From Yamadazyma tenuis (lineage: Eukaryota > Ascomycota > Pichiomycetes > Serinales > Debaryomycetaceae): a stretch of 64,000 nt of DNA. Under the pieces are notes generated by a model that searched no databases, was not told the origin of the DNA, and worked only from the letters and a program-made list of their open reading frames with translations. Positions 46,669 to 56,104 of this stretch are shown in pieces (position 1 is the stretch's first letter; each line of letters begins with the position of its first letter). The DNA lies in NCBI RefSeq assembly GCF_029203305.1, contig NC_089463.1, positions 1,319,001 through 1,383,000 on the forward strand, in the 5' to 3' direction. The translations under genes were made by a program, and so were the position numbers.

Positions 46669-49356
46669 ATGCAAAAAGGCACTATAGACTCTCTACTACG
46701 GCGCCCGAATGTGGTCGGATCCGAACACTTCATTGGGGATATTAAGTCGCTGCAGTCGACGCCAGATGCAGATTCGCTGCCTCAAATCATCTACGAAGGT
46801 GAGCTTCAAGAAGACACATTGACTGATATTGATCTATCAAGTACAAACCCACAGTCTGAATGCCAACAAGATACGCTTGAAATTCCTGACTTTCACGAGG
46901 TGGGTGAAGTTCTTCCTAGCATATCACTCCTGGTTCCTCCCACGTTCACGTCCACCACCAAGTTGCAAGCTTCCATGGACCTATCATCATACTTGAATGG
47001 GAACAGAAGACCGAAAGAAACAAACACGGAATCTGATCAGGAGATACAAACGATTAATAGAGGCAACCATATCAACGATCTCGAAAAGAGAATGTTTAGA
47101 CCTGAAAGAAAATCGGTTAATGTGAAGGATTTCTTGTCGGGGTCCAAACCTGCTGCCAAACTGAAATCGGTGGCTCCAGATATCGAGGTTATTGATGAAA
47201 TCGAAGCAAAGATCTTTGAGAACCAAAGAAAAGTAACGGCCAAAGATCTCTTGCTGGTGAGGAGTAAGACACCTAGGCCTAGCATGTATGTCACTTTAAA
47301 TGTGGACAAAGAAGCTCTAGCATTTTACAAACGGTTCGAAAACTCTTTGAAATCTCGAGGAACTTCTGTGTTTGTTCGAAAGCCAAAATACGAAGTCACT
47401 TTGAAAATACCTGGCCACAGACTCCAACATTTTGAGTCTAGGATCGAAGAACTACAAGAGTTTCATGAAAAAAAGAAGAATGTCAACTCAGTCTTCAGTA
47501 TGATGATGAGGGAGTCGGCATCTGCTGCTGTACGTCTAACTCCACTTCAGAAACTCAAGGAGTTGGATCCACCAGTTATAAAGGCATCTGATTTTCACGT
47601 TTTTGACCTTGCTGAGGACAACTTACCGTTACACTCAGACTTCTTAGCTGGTCTCAAACCCAGGAGGCTGCACTTCCACAACATAGAAGATTCATATCAA
47701 TTCACGTTGGAGAATGATCTGACAAGTATAAATTACTCACATACTCCCTATTCAATATCTTTTTGCCAAGCAACCCAGCACCTTGAAAAGGCTTGTCCCC
47801 AAGAAGACCCTGTGTTTGCTGCCTTGCATAAAAATCCATTTGACTTTGATGCAGTAGAACTGCAAAATTGGCCTCAATTATTTGAACCAAGTTCAACATC
47901 AGCGTTGCTATTGCCTGATGATACGAAAACACGTCTTCAAATCTGGTTGCATAATTCATTTGGAAGGCTCAAGACTCAGTCTTTCAAGGGACTGAGGAGA
48001 TTAAAGAAAAGAAAGGTGAAAAAAGACGATGAAATGGCAGGCTTCATCGTTGATTCTCCATTCGAGTACGAGGAAGAAACAGATGAGGAAGTGTTTATGC
48101 CTTTACTTGTGGTTCATGGAGATACTGGTACAGGTAAGTCGGCATCCATATATGCTGCTATGAAAGAAATGAACGGGTACATCCACGAGATAAATGCTGG
48201 CCAAGCTCGTGCAAGAAAGAATATACTAGGAATGTTAAAAGAGCTCTGTACAACCCAATTGGTTCATGAACATGATCAAGATGGTGATTTCCAAAAGGGT
48301 ATAGTTCTCCTAGAGGACTGTGATATCTTGTTTGAGCAAGACAGGACTTTCTGGATTGTTGTTCAAGAGATCTTGGAGATATCGAGACGGCCCATGGTTA
48401 TTACTTGTACAGACCCATCTGTCATTCCTAGGGCACTATATGAGTATGCTTATGAAGAAAATGCAGTTCTCAGCTTCGACAAAGGAAGACAAGCTTTGAA
48501 TGATACCTACAAAAAGTACTTGTGGGGATGTTGTTTCTCACGCGGTTATGATCTTGATTCTTTGGTGATTGAAAACTTGATCACCAATCCAGGAATTTCG
48601 AAGAACATGGATGTCAGACAAGCATTACTTGCCTGCCAAATGATATGTCATAATCAAATAAAGCCAAACTACAAAGGTGATGAAATGAACATCATTCGGA
48701 TAACCCTTAACCAAACCCGTGAAGTCAAGCCACAGGTGCATACGTTAGAGCACATCGCAAGTTCTTTGGATCTTCTTTCAATAGCCGATCTCACAGAGAC
48801 GAATGTGGCTTCTCAACTCAACCACGACACAATAGAAAACGAATTCATTGACATTTACTACATTGATGAAAGTAAAAGACTCAAACAAGCCCTATTACCA
48901 CATGAACAAAGAATCATCACCGAATTACAAACAAAAGCACTCGATGCGTATCCCACGAACCTGGATTTCGATTCTTACCACACTCACAATGCAATAAGAA
49001 GATATGTGAACGACTTTGTTAGCTCGAGATCGAGGCCCGTTCCTCCTCTTCTACGTGGATTGCAGATGCTGAGAGAAGGACCTCGTACCACCAGATCTAA
49101 CAATGGTTCAGAACGTTACGAGTTCTGGGATCCGGAACCAGTGGGCATACCCGATGGCTCTGTATCGTTAGTGCTTTCTCCTACACCGTTCACGTTGGAA
49201 TTTGCGCCGTTTGCTCGATACTGGTGTACATTCCAAGCAGGTTTGGATAAGTGTGATAAACAGACCGAACTAAGAACCAAAATGTTTATACAATGGAGAG
49301 AATTTCAGAACAAATCTACTCGTCCATTGCGGACTGCACCCTACATCAAACACTAG
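46669..49356 (+). CDS. ELG1: Elg1, PCNA-unloading RFC-like complex large subunit
   Basis: An 895-residue AAA+ protein. Elg1 with Rfc2-5 unloads PCNA (especially SUMOylated) behind replication forks and guards genome and telomere stability. The N-terminus begins MQKGTIDSLLRRP, a degenerate PIP-like motif (hydrophobic pair after a basic or polar residue) near a basic patch. The Walker A motif is GDTGTGKS at 484-491, and Walker B is VLLEDCDILFEQDR (about 545-558); WFREWxD-type RFC features are weak, as expected for Elg1. The region after the ATPase core is helical. Its promoter has an MCB box. The length exceeds that of yeast Elg1 (791), mainly in the N-terminal half. Confidence 0.87.
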   Translation: MQKGTIDSLLRRPNVVGSEHFIGDIKSLQSTPDADSLPQIIYEGELQEDTLTDIDLSSTNPQSECQQDTLEIPDFHEVGEVLPSISLLVPPTFTSTTKLQASMDLSSYLNGNRRPKETNTESDQEIQTINRGNHINDLEKRMFRPERKSVNVKDFLSGSKPAAKLKSVAPDIEVIDEIEAKIFENQRKVTAKDLLLVRSKTPRPSMYVTLNVDKEALAFYKRFENSLKSRGTSVFVRKPKYEVTLKIPGHRLQHFESRIEELQEFHEKKKNVNSVFSMMMRESASAAVRLTPLQKLKELDPPVIKASDFHVFDLAEDNLPLHSDFLAGLKPRRLHFHNIEDSYQFTLENDLTSINYSHTPYSISFCQATQHLEKACPQEDPVFAALHKNPFDFDAVELQNWPQLFEPSSTSALLLPDDTKTRLQIWLHNSFGRLKTQSFKGLRRLKKRKVKKDDEMAGFIVDSPFEYEEETDEEVFMPLLVVHGDTGTGKSASIYAAMKEMNGYIHEINAGQARARKNILGMLKELCTTQLVHEHDQDGDFQKGIVLLEDCDILFEQDRTFWIVVQEILEISRRPMVITCTDPSVIPRALYEYAYEENAVLSFDKGRQALNDTYKKYLWGCCFSRGYDLDSLVIENLITNPGISKNMDVRQALLACQMICHNQIKPNYKGDEMNIIRITLNQTREVKPQVHTLEHIASSLDLLSIADLTETNVASQLNHDTIENEFIDIYYIDESKRLKQALLPHEQRIITELQTKALDAYPTNLDFDSYHTHNAIRRYVNDFVSSRSRPVPPLLRGLQMLREGPRTTRSNNGSERYEFWDPEPVGIPDGSVSLVLSPTPFTLEFAPFARYWCTFQAGLDKCDKQTELRTKMFIQWREFQNKSTRPLRTAPYIKH

Positions 49357-49415
49357 CCTGATTCTCAATTCACATTATGTATTTTCATCATCAGCATTAA
49401 TATATATAAGATCTA

Positions 49416-50384
49416 TCAAATCAATCTTGTCTTAGATTTGAATTTTCCTCCGGCATAGCCTCTAGCAGCCCTTTGTCTGAATTCAATAGCTTGAAGCCTA
49501 CGCCACGCTTCGGCTATATGGTATGGTAATATTGGAGTGGACAAGTCATTGGGTTTATCAAAAAGATACTTTCTCTTTCTGGTGGCCTCGCTCACCTCAG
49601 TATTATTCTTATGCAGTTTATGAAACAATTTCTCCTCTAATTTCTTGACCTCCATGGCTTCTTCTGTCAAAGAACAAACCATTTCAAATGTGAGAAACCC
49701 AAGGATGTCAATAACATCATCATTGGGCCTTGAGTCACACACCTGGGAGATTTGAGCCCACTCTCTGAACCGTCTGGCCTTTCTAAACGTGAAGGATGCC
49801 TGTCTACATTCAGACCAGTGAACGTATTCTTCTCTGGTCATATTTCTGGTTCTGTCATCGGCCATTTTTAACCTCTTTAACGATGCAAGGGTAGCAGCTT
49901 TTTCATCATCGTCCACCTGTTCTGCTTCTTCGGGGGTCTCCAAATGTTGTTCTGAGAACATAAACTGTAACTCCCAAGGAAGTCTGATTTTCAGCTTCTT
50001 ATACTTGGTCAACATCTTGGAAGAATCTTGAGCTTGAGTAGTGGGACCTGCTGCCGCTTCGTTCTCAATTAAAGATTCGGTTCCACCTCCTTCTTGGTCC
50101 TTAGCATTCTTTCTCACATCCTTCCACGAAAGATACGTTCTTAGTCTGTTCACTTTAGCCTTGTCGTGTCTTATCATGAAGATAACATCTTCCGGAGCAA
50201 TTGATCTAGTTCCTCTTGAATTGGCGGTTCTGCTAGATTCCACCAATATATCTATCACCTGCGATCGAACAATGTCTTCAATCAAAGATGTGGTTTCCAC
50301 AGGCTGATCATTGGACTCACCTGACACGAACATCATCTGTTGAATCTCCACTCGGTATCTGTACTTACTATCCTGAGAAGACAT
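49416..50384 (-). CDS. SPT3: SAGA subunit Spt3 (histone-fold pair)
   Basis: A 322-residue SAGA subunit that contacts TBP and delivers it to TATA promoters. The ATG at 50384 is used; an upstream TTG extends the frame by nine codons. YRVEIQQMMFVSGE begins the first histone fold, with ETTSLIEDIVRSQVIDIL and RSIAPEDVIFMIRHDKAKVNRLRTYLSWKDVRKNAKDQ completing it at about residues 6-100, nearly identical to yeast Spt3. The second histone fold lies at about 215-260 (FREWAQISQ, DVIDILGFLTFEMVCSLTEEAM). The length agrees with yeast Spt3 (337). Confidence 0.97.
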   Translation of the reverse strand: MSSQDSKYRYRVEIQQMMFVSGESNDQPVETTSLIEDIVRSQVIDILVESSRTANSRGTRSIAPEDVIFMIRHDKAKVNRLRTYLSWKDVRKNAKDQEGGGTESLIENEAAAGPTTQAQDSSKMLTKYKKLKIRLPWELQFMFSEQHLETPEEAEQVDDDEKAATLASLKRLKMADDRTRNMTREEYVHWSECRQASFTFRKARRFREWAQISQVCDSRPNDDVIDILGFLTFEMVCSLTEEAMEVKKLEEKLFHKLHKNNTEVSEATRKRKYLFDKPNDLSTPILPYHIAEAWRRLQAIEFRQRAARGYAGGKFKSKTRLI

Positions 50385-50788
50385 CTTGTTGTGGTACGTT
50401 ACATAAGGCAAATGCGACTGAATTCAAACTCCAGTCTCGCGACCAGTGCGGGTAACTCTTGCACTGAAAGCACTATAAAGAGATGGGATTTTGTTACAAG
50501 GGAAAATTTTTTTTCTCTACACCTTAAGTAATGGAATAACTTCTTTTACTGGTATGTGCTATATCAACTATGAAATAGATTACTATGGTTAGTATGATGA
50601 CTAGAGTGCATTTGGCTCGAGACTTTATGTCGATGTGGAAGAAAACTAGCTACCTATCACCATCTTTCGTCTGATTAACCAATCTATTTTGATAAATTTA
50701 TGATAACTCTTATACTAATTCTTACAGACTACCAAGAACATACTTGTATTACCTATGTATATGTTGTGAAACTAAGCGAGGTACACTT
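50385..50788. other. Spacer between TLG1 and SPT3
   Basis: This 404-bp stretch is the promoter of SPT3 and the 3' flank of TLG1; both genes are on the minus strand. On the plus strand a GTATGT at about 50552 and a TACTAAT...CAG at about 50713-50727 look like splice signals, but no coding exon flanks them. No RNA gene is recognised. Confidence 0.3.
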
Positions 50789-51481
50789 TTATACCGCTAT
50801 TAGAAGGATTAAAAGTACCACTAACGCAACCACTAAGATGCCGATACACCAATCACTACCTCTTTCTTTATTCTTTTCGATGATCCAGTTGACTCGCTTG
50901 AGTCCTCTTTGTAGCCGGTTGTCCACACGGTCCAAGTTGGTGTCCAACTCGTCGAGCATCATTCCTTGATCCTCGAGTTCTGACCCCATGATCATAGCCT
51001 GTTGATTTAAGTTCCTCATTGTCTCGTGAATCGTATCCAATTGCAAGTCTTGGTCTCTGATCATTTCCTGTTGCTGGAACTGCTCGAATTCGCCATCTAT
51101 TTTATGCTGGTCAGTGAATGGATTGGATCCATCTTGAGATATTCTGTTTGACATCGCGGTCACTGGTCTCAGACGCTTACTGTCGTTCGTCTTCTCCTTC
51201 CAGATACTCGAAAGTGAACGTTTCTTCTTCTCCAACTTTTCCAAAACACCGTGCCTGTTCTCGATATCAGCTACTGTCAATTGAAACTGCTGGGGATTAG
51301 CTTGTGATACGTTGAGGGCTTCATTTAAATCTGTTATAATCTCTTCTAGCTCTTGAAATCCATTGGAAAAATCAAGCTTTAGCTCTTCGGTTATGATGTC
51401 TGCATTTAGTATGATCGAGTCCAACACTCGTATTTGCAGCCAGGCATCCTCCTCCACATCTGTAAATGGATCAATGCTCAT
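50789..51481 (-). CDS. TLG1: t-SNARE Tlg1 (syntaxin-6/10 family)
   Basis: A 230-residue SNARE of the endosome-to-Golgi pathway that pairs with Tlg2, Vti1 and Snc1/2. I start at the ATG at 51481 (MSIDPFTDVEED); the longer frame has only a GTG. The N-terminal half has the syntaxin-6-like helices (QELEEIITDLNEALNVSQ, about 47-64). The SNARE helix spans about 140-200 (MIRDQDLQLDTIHETMRNL, LEDQGMMLDELDTNLDRVDNRL) with a central glutamine, and the last 17 residues (CIGILVVALVVLLILLI) form the membrane anchor. The start lies only 80 bp from the start of SDC1. Confidence 0.93.
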   Translation of the reverse strand: MSIDPFTDVEEDAWLQIRVLDSIILNADIITEELKLDFSNGFQELEEIITDLNEALNVSQANPQQFQLTVADIENRHGVLEKLEKKKRSLSSIWKEKTNDSKRLRPVTAMSNRISQDGSNPFTDQHKIDGEFEQFQQQEMIRDQDLQLDTIHETMRNLNQQAMIMGSELEDQGMMLDELDTNLDRVDNRLQRGLKRVNWIIEKNKERGSDWCIGILVVALVVLLILLIAV

Positions 51482-51561
51482 TGATAGTTGGTGTGATGTT
51501 TTGTGAGATTTTGATTTTTGCGGTGTTCTCACTTTCCGAAATATCAACACTTACACTGCAA

Positions 51562-51963
51562 ATGCTGAAAGCACACATAAAGCCTGAGTCGGGAAATGCT
51601 GAAACACCAGAGCTTATAAATTCAGATATCAAGCAGCCGGTGGCGTTAGACCCGAGAGGTAAGTCGACTACCCCGAGATCAGAAACTCCTAAACCTGAAT
51701 ACTTAAAGGCTTCACCTCCGACTTCGAATAAACGACAAAAGATTCAAGACATAGAAGATGACATAGCACCGGCCGATCCAGTGCACGAAATTGTTGGTGG
51801 CTCCACGGTAAGACGATACTTGAACAAAAATGTGACGGTTCATCTACTTGATGGTTTACGTGAACTAGCTAATACTTCACCCGAAGACCCATTAAAGTTC
51901 TTGGGCCAATTTCTCATTGACCGATCAGAGTCGCTCAAAGAGGCGAACAACGGGTCTACATAA
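51562..51963 (+). CDS. SDC1: COMPASS subunit Sdc1 (Dpy-30 family)
   Basis: A 133-residue nuclear protein carrying a C-terminal Dpy-30 motif. Sdc1 dimers bind Bre2 in the Set1/COMPASS H3K4 methyltransferase. The motif TVRRYLNKNVTVHLLDGLRE and following LANTSPEDPLKFLGQFL (about residues 80-118) match Dpy-30, whose two helices end in DPxxFLxxFL. The first 75 residues are polar with KRQKIQDIEDD. I choose the ATG at 51562; the frame is open from an earlier ATG at 51466, but that would add a hydrophobic segment and overlap the TLG1 start. Confidence 0.88.
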   Translation: MLKAHIKPESGNAETPELINSDIKQPVALDPRGKSTTPRSETPKPEYLKASPPTSNKRQKIQDIEDDIAPADPVHEIVGGSTVRRYLNKNVTVHLLDGLRELANTSPEDPLKFLGQFLIDRSESLKEANNGST

Positions 51964-52074
51964 GACGATATCCTGATCTAACCCAAGTATGCTGTATATT
52001 ATCGTGTATAGAAGTCCAAGCGGTATATATTTCTCAACGCGACTACAAACAAATTCTATTTTGATCACTAATTA

Positions 52075-53604
52075 ATGTCTGGCGATACAGATTTAAGACC
52101 GTATTACAACCCAGACACCTTCGATGCTGGGTACCTGGTGATCTACAAGCCGGGAGTGGGACTTGTGGATCCACATACGGGTGCTTCGGTCACCAGTTCA
52201 ATCCATCCCATCCTCAACAACTCCTCTACCGGCAGATACAACCCAGGTGCTAATATCGGATTGAGAGGAATGGCTGCCATGTCTAAAGACAGTCAAGAAA
52301 AGGACTATTTCAACGACCTTGAGTTTCTGGAATACTTTGACTTGAACAACTTAGGGGCCCTTTTGCGGAACTTGTTTTGGAACTTTTTAAAGAACTACGT
52401 AAAGGTGATTGTGCTACAACCCTTGGAGATAACCAGATTGGTATTACAAGTGGGTACGTTTGATTTCCAGAAAAAACCTGTTCAGACTGCTAAACAACCA
52501 CTTCCCCGGTTGATGGACGAGTCTAGTGAGTTAACTCCACAAGTATCTCAACAGTTTTCAGATGACGATTCGGATTTCGAAGTCAACTACTTCCAACTGT
52601 TGGAGAAATCCAAATCGTCTCTCACACCAGAGGTGGGTTCTCCCCGTAAATCACGGGCCAAATCGCCTTCCAAGTCGAAGAAATTATCAAAGAAGAAGCA
52701 TAAAATCCAACCGGTCTCGAAGCATACAGTAGACATCATTGCAGCAATTGTGTCCAAAGACGGACCAAACGCCCTATTCAGAGGTTTAAATGCTCAATTC
52801 ATACACCAAAGTTTGTCTCACACAATCGAGGCATGGATTACTGGGTTTTTGTCACCATTTCTCGGTATTCCAGACCCATTTTTCTTGGACTTGACCCATC
52901 TGACAGAACCATTGCGGTCACTTTGTTTGTCGGTACTGGCATGTGTTTTAACAGGGATTATATTGATTCCATTGGACTTGGTTAAAGTGAGGCTCATGAT
53001 CACTCAGTTCAACAAACCATATAATAAGGATGCAGATGCAGACCTAGAAATGGGTGAGCAGTTGCACACTCCACAGAGCACGAGATCCATCAGAGAGTCT
53101 TTGAGAAACTATCCAGTTGAGTTATTGGTTCGTCCTCCGATGTCTATATCGTTTTTGACAGTATTGCACCAGTTTGCAACCAGTATCTTCCGTAAGTCTG
53201 CTCCATACTTACTTTTCATCCGATTCAACATTGATCAGTATCTGTCGCCGTCATGGTATACCATCTTCAACTTACTATTGTCGATTATGGAATTTTTCAT
53301 CAAGTTGCCAGTTGAAAACTTACTTAGAAAACAACAGGTACTGTTTTTGTTACAGCCCAAATCTCTCAAACTCGATCCGATGAGAGTCGTAACGATAGAC
53401 AACCCCGACAGAGACCTCATTGTTGATTTCAATCATGAGTGGAAACATACAGACATTAAAGACAATAAGTTTAAGTCTACCTGGAGATCATTGGTAAACC
53501 TTGGCTTATTCAACGGTTGGAGAGTCGGTGTGCTTAATATCATTGGATTCTGGGGCTATAAGATTGTTCAAAGCGGAGCGTCGATTCAAGAAGAGAAATT
53601 ATGA
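52075..53604 (+). CDS. UGO1: Mitochondrial fusion protein Ugo1
   Basis: A 509-residue outer-membrane protein of the modified mitochondrial-carrier family. Ugo1 links Fzo1 and Mgm1 in mitochondrial fusion. The N-terminal part (LRPYYNPDTFDAGYLVIYKPG) is typical of Ugo1. Carrier-like PLEITRLVLQVGTF occurs near 119 and PLDLVKVRLMIT near 302, both replacing the usual PxDxxKxR motifs. A Ser/Lys-rich insertion (residues 165-220) separates the halves. Length matches yeast Ugo1 (502). Confidence 0.93.
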   Translation: MSGDTDLRPYYNPDTFDAGYLVIYKPGVGLVDPHTGASVTSSIHPILNNSSTGRYNPGANIGLRGMAAMSKDSQEKDYFNDLEFLEYFDLNNLGALLRNLFWNFLKNYVKVIVLQPLEITRLVLQVGTFDFQKKPVQTAKQPLPRLMDESSELTPQVSQQFSDDDSDFEVNYFQLLEKSKSSLTPEVGSPRKSRAKSPSKSKKLSKKKHKIQPVSKHTVDIIAAIVSKDGPNALFRGLNAQFIHQSLSHTIEAWITGFLSPFLGIPDPFFLDLTHLTEPLRSLCLSVLACVLTGIILIPLDLVKVRLMITQFNKPYNKDADADLEMGEQLHTPQSTRSIRESLRNYPVELLVRPPMSISFLTVLHQFATSIFRKSAPYLLFIRFNIDQYLSPSWYTIFNLLLSIMEFFIKLPVENLLRKQQVLFLLQPKSLKLDPMRVVTIDNPDRDLIVDFNHEWKHTDIKDNKFKSTWRSLVNLGLFNGWRVGVLNIIGFWGYKIVQSGASIQEEKL

Positions 53605-53693
53605 TCATGTTAATATGTATATAGTCTTTGTGTATGTGATTTACTGCCCTACGCGAAACCCATTTGTAAAATGACAGTTTTTATTCCCTGAAG

Positions 53694-53984
53694 ATGGCCG
53701 GTCCCAAATTACCACCGCTGCCTCCAATGATAGGACGGATCATCGTGGCTACCATAGCTACATTCGCAGGAGCCTACGTTGTATATGACACTGGGAAAGA
53801 CTTTGAATTCATCAAGTTTGAACCTCGTACTTCCGAAGAAATTGAGCAGAGAAAGAAGGAACATGTAGGGATGTCGATAAAGCAATTGGAAACAAGAACT
53901 TTGGAATATACTCCCGAAGCAAGGTCTCGTTTGAAGAAGTTGATAGAGGAAAAGGAGGTCAGTGAAAAAGGTGATCAAAAATAG
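53694..53984 (+). CDS. Small single-pass membrane protein, probably mitochondrial
   Basis: A 96-residue protein of unknown family. The N-terminus MAGPKLPPLPPMIGRIIVATIATFAGAYVVYD contains one membrane segment (about residues 12-31) after a Pro-rich, basic head, and the rest is charged and helical (EEIEQRKKEHVGMSI, SRLKKLIEEKEVSEK). This layout is common in small inner-membrane assembly factors of respiratory complexes or ATP synthase. I compared it mentally with Cbp4 and Pet100-type proteins and found no convincing match. It lies between UGO1 and SWS2, both mitochondrial, but yeast gene order rarely groups functions. Confidence 0.7.
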   Translation: MAGPKLPPLPPMIGRIIVATIATFAGAYVVYDTGKDFEFIKFEPRTSEEIEQRKKEHVGMSIKQLETRTLEYTPEARSRLKKLIEEKEVSEKGDQK

Positions 53985-54221
53985 AAGTAGAGGAAACAAG
54001 AAACAGAATTGGAGCTGAGGTGTGAAGGTACTAAGACGATATAATGATTACTGTAAATAGTGAAAAAAACATTCCATTATTAGAACTATCTATTATTTCT
54101 TCTGACAGTTTAGCTCGGTCGTAGAATATCTCTCTACACTTGATGTGCTTTCTCTAATGTGTATTATAAATGTATATGTACAAGAAACCCCAAAGGTCAG
54201 ACCCATCGTGTGCTTTGACGT

Positions 54222-54640
54222 TCATGTGTGTCTATCCAACTTGTTCAACCTGTTGGCCGTCAGAGCATTGTTTCTAGTTCTTTGCCCACGAACTGGTAAT
54301 CCTGCAGCATGTCTTTGACCAGCCCAAGTTCCAATAGTTCTCTTTAATTTGATATTGTCATTGATCTTTTGCTTCAAGTGACCTTCAATAGTCAAGTCGG
54401 ATAGCTCCTTATTTATGGCAAGGATTTGTGGCTCAGTCAACTGGTTCATTCTCATCTGTGGGTATATTCCTACTTTGGCACAGATTCTTTCTGCCGTGAG
54501 AAAACCAACCCCGAATATCTTTTTGGCCAATCCCACCTAATTCGGTTAGTAAGAAATCATTGTATTAGTTACTAGGAAACTTTACATACGGACACCAACG
54601 AGTTGTGCTTAATGGATTTACCAAATACGTGAACACCCAT
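54222..54640 (-). CDS. SWS2: Mitochondrial ribosomal protein uS13m, with one intron
   Basis: A 121-residue S13 protein of the mitochondrial small ribosomal subunit, at the head near the P-site tRNA. The gene is spliced: exon 1 at 54640-54590 (17 codons, MGVHVFGKSIKHNSLVS), a 53-nt intron at 54589-54537 with a perfect donor (GTATGT), branch site (TTACTAAC) and acceptor (TTAG), and exon 2 from 54536 to 54222. The joined start matches the S13 N-terminus. GVGFLTAERICAKVGIYPQMRM and the C-terminal RHAAGLPVRGQRTRNNALTA are S13 hallmarks. Without the intron the exon-2 frame has no ATG. The joined length is a little shorter than yeast Sws2 (143). Confidence 0.95.
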
Positions 54641-54784
54641 GGCTTGTGACTTAAAAGTTTTACAATTGAGAAATTTTTCAGTCGCAGTGTTTTGAGACTA
54701 AGGCCAAGTGCATAAGCACCAATAAATATTATAATACTGTGGTACAAAAGGGTCTAATATACATATCATGGGTGTCTGGAAGGA

Positions 54785-55825
54785 TTAAAACGAATTTTCT
54801 ATGTCCAACCTGACTATTAGAAGGGACCTAAGGAGACCAATCATGGTAATGAAACTTGCCAACCCCACTGGCACGACTGCAAAAACCACAATGTTATAAA
54901 AATCAAAAAACCGAGCCTTCTGCTTCCCCTTCAAGTCCAAGTTCAGTGTCACAAAGTTCTGGCCAATATACACCAACGTATGACAACAACTTATCAAGAT
55001 CCAGATGTGTAATCCATATTTATAACCATCAGCTGATAGACTCGAAAGAAGGTAATGTTCCACCGTAACGATTATGGTGGACATCGAAAGCATTCTCAAG
55101 ATGGCCGCCGAGGTCAGGTACGTCACTATCCACCGGATCATGAGACTATCCAATACCGAATATGACAAGTACCCAGCAACGATACACCATACCCCCGTTA
55201 AAAAGTGTTCTGGTAACTTTGCCTGGGTGAGGGAAGTGGAGTTTCTGATTTCAGCATCAAAGAACGCCCTGCCCCACGACTGAAAAAGTCCCAAGATACA
55301 TGGAATTAATGAAAGGTCCCGACAACACGCCAAAGCAAAGTGTTGACGAGCATTTAAAAACTTTAGTCCCAAACTCTTGAGAGTCTTGTTCTTGTTCTTA
55401 TTGCTGGTGCCCCCCGAGTTGTTAGACGAGTCTGTGCTTGAACCCGCAGCCACAGATCCCAGTCTCGAGACGTTCATGGAGTTGGTATTCGGGGTGATGG
55501 GATCACTATTTAGTAGATTGCTGGTGGAGGTGGGAAGATGATGGAGGGGGTCAGTCCCATGGACGTTTGTCCCATTCCCGTTGCCACTGCCTTGTTGTTG
55601 TTCGTGCATCAACTGGGATGCTTCATAGGAAGGAATGGCTTCTCCTTGGTCAAGAGTTTGTAAAGGAGATGAGTAAATACCTACATCATAACGAAGGTTT
55701 TCATTGAAAACAATGGAGTTGGACCGGCTCTGGACGCGGGAGTTTCTTGGCGTGTAGTCTTCTTCTATTTGGTGGGATTCGAGTCGATGGCTGAGTCGCC
55801 TTCGCAATGAATCAAATAGTGGCAT
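54785..55825 (-). CDS. Multi-pass membrane protein of unknown function
   Basis: A 346-residue protein. I start at the ATG at 55825 (MPLFDSLRRRLSHRLESHQ); the frame is open upstream to a TAA near 55926 without an ATG, so an upstream exon is possible. Residues 1-165 are hydrophilic, rich in Ser, Asn and Gly, with two arginine-rich patches. From about 175 there are four or five hydrophobic helices (CCRDLSLIPCILGLFQSW, GVWCIVAGYLSYSVLDSL, AAILRMLSMSTIIVTVEHYLL, HIWILISCCHTLVYIGQNF, VVFAVVPVGLASFITMIGLL). I do not recognise the family. The layout (long polar N-tail then membrane helices) occurs in nuclear-envelope and ER proteins, but this is only analogy. Confidence 0.7.
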   Translation of the reverse strand: MPLFDSLRRRLSHRLESHQIEEDYTPRNSRVQSRSNSIVFNENLRYDVGIYSSPLQTLDQGEAIPSYEASQLMHEQQQGSGNGNGTNVHGTDPLHHLPTSTSNLLNSDPITPNTNSMNVSRLGSVAAGSSTDSSNNSGGTSNKNKNKTLKSLGLKFLNARQHFALACCRDLSLIPCILGLFQSWGRAFFDAEIRNSTSLTQAKLPEHFLTGVWCIVAGYLSYSVLDSLMIRWIVTYLTSAAILRMLSMSTIIVTVEHYLLSSLSADGYKYGLHIWILISCCHTLVYIGQNFVTLNLDLKGKQKARFFDFYNIVVFAVVPVGLASFITMIGLLRSLLIVRLDIENSF

Positions 55826-56104
55826 CGAATGTAAAATGGGGGATCGTTGAGGTAAATGGGTATACGTTGATGGCAAATCAGACTGGTATTCAAAACCAGG
55901 TTTGTTGGAAACCTCCTTGTAACAGTCTCTGAAGGTTTAGGTGATTTCTAACGAAATGAAAAAGAATATATCCCTGCAATACAGCCGAGTTTTTTTTCAG
56001 GTGAAAATGCGCTTGATACCACTAGGGCAAAACATATACATTTATATAGGTATTATATTGAACTATAAACTTCAACGCCTGCCATGCCATAGGATAGGCG
56101 AAAC

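Noticed and set aside
50552..50727. GTATGT donor and TACTAAT...CAG acceptor on the plus strand
   Set aside because: No coding exon on either side; likely chance in AT-rich sequence.
55826..55926. In-frame upstream extension of the multi-pass membrane protein
   Set aside because: It has no ATG and starts after a stop; an upstream exon cannot be placed with confidence, so the ATG at 55825 was used.
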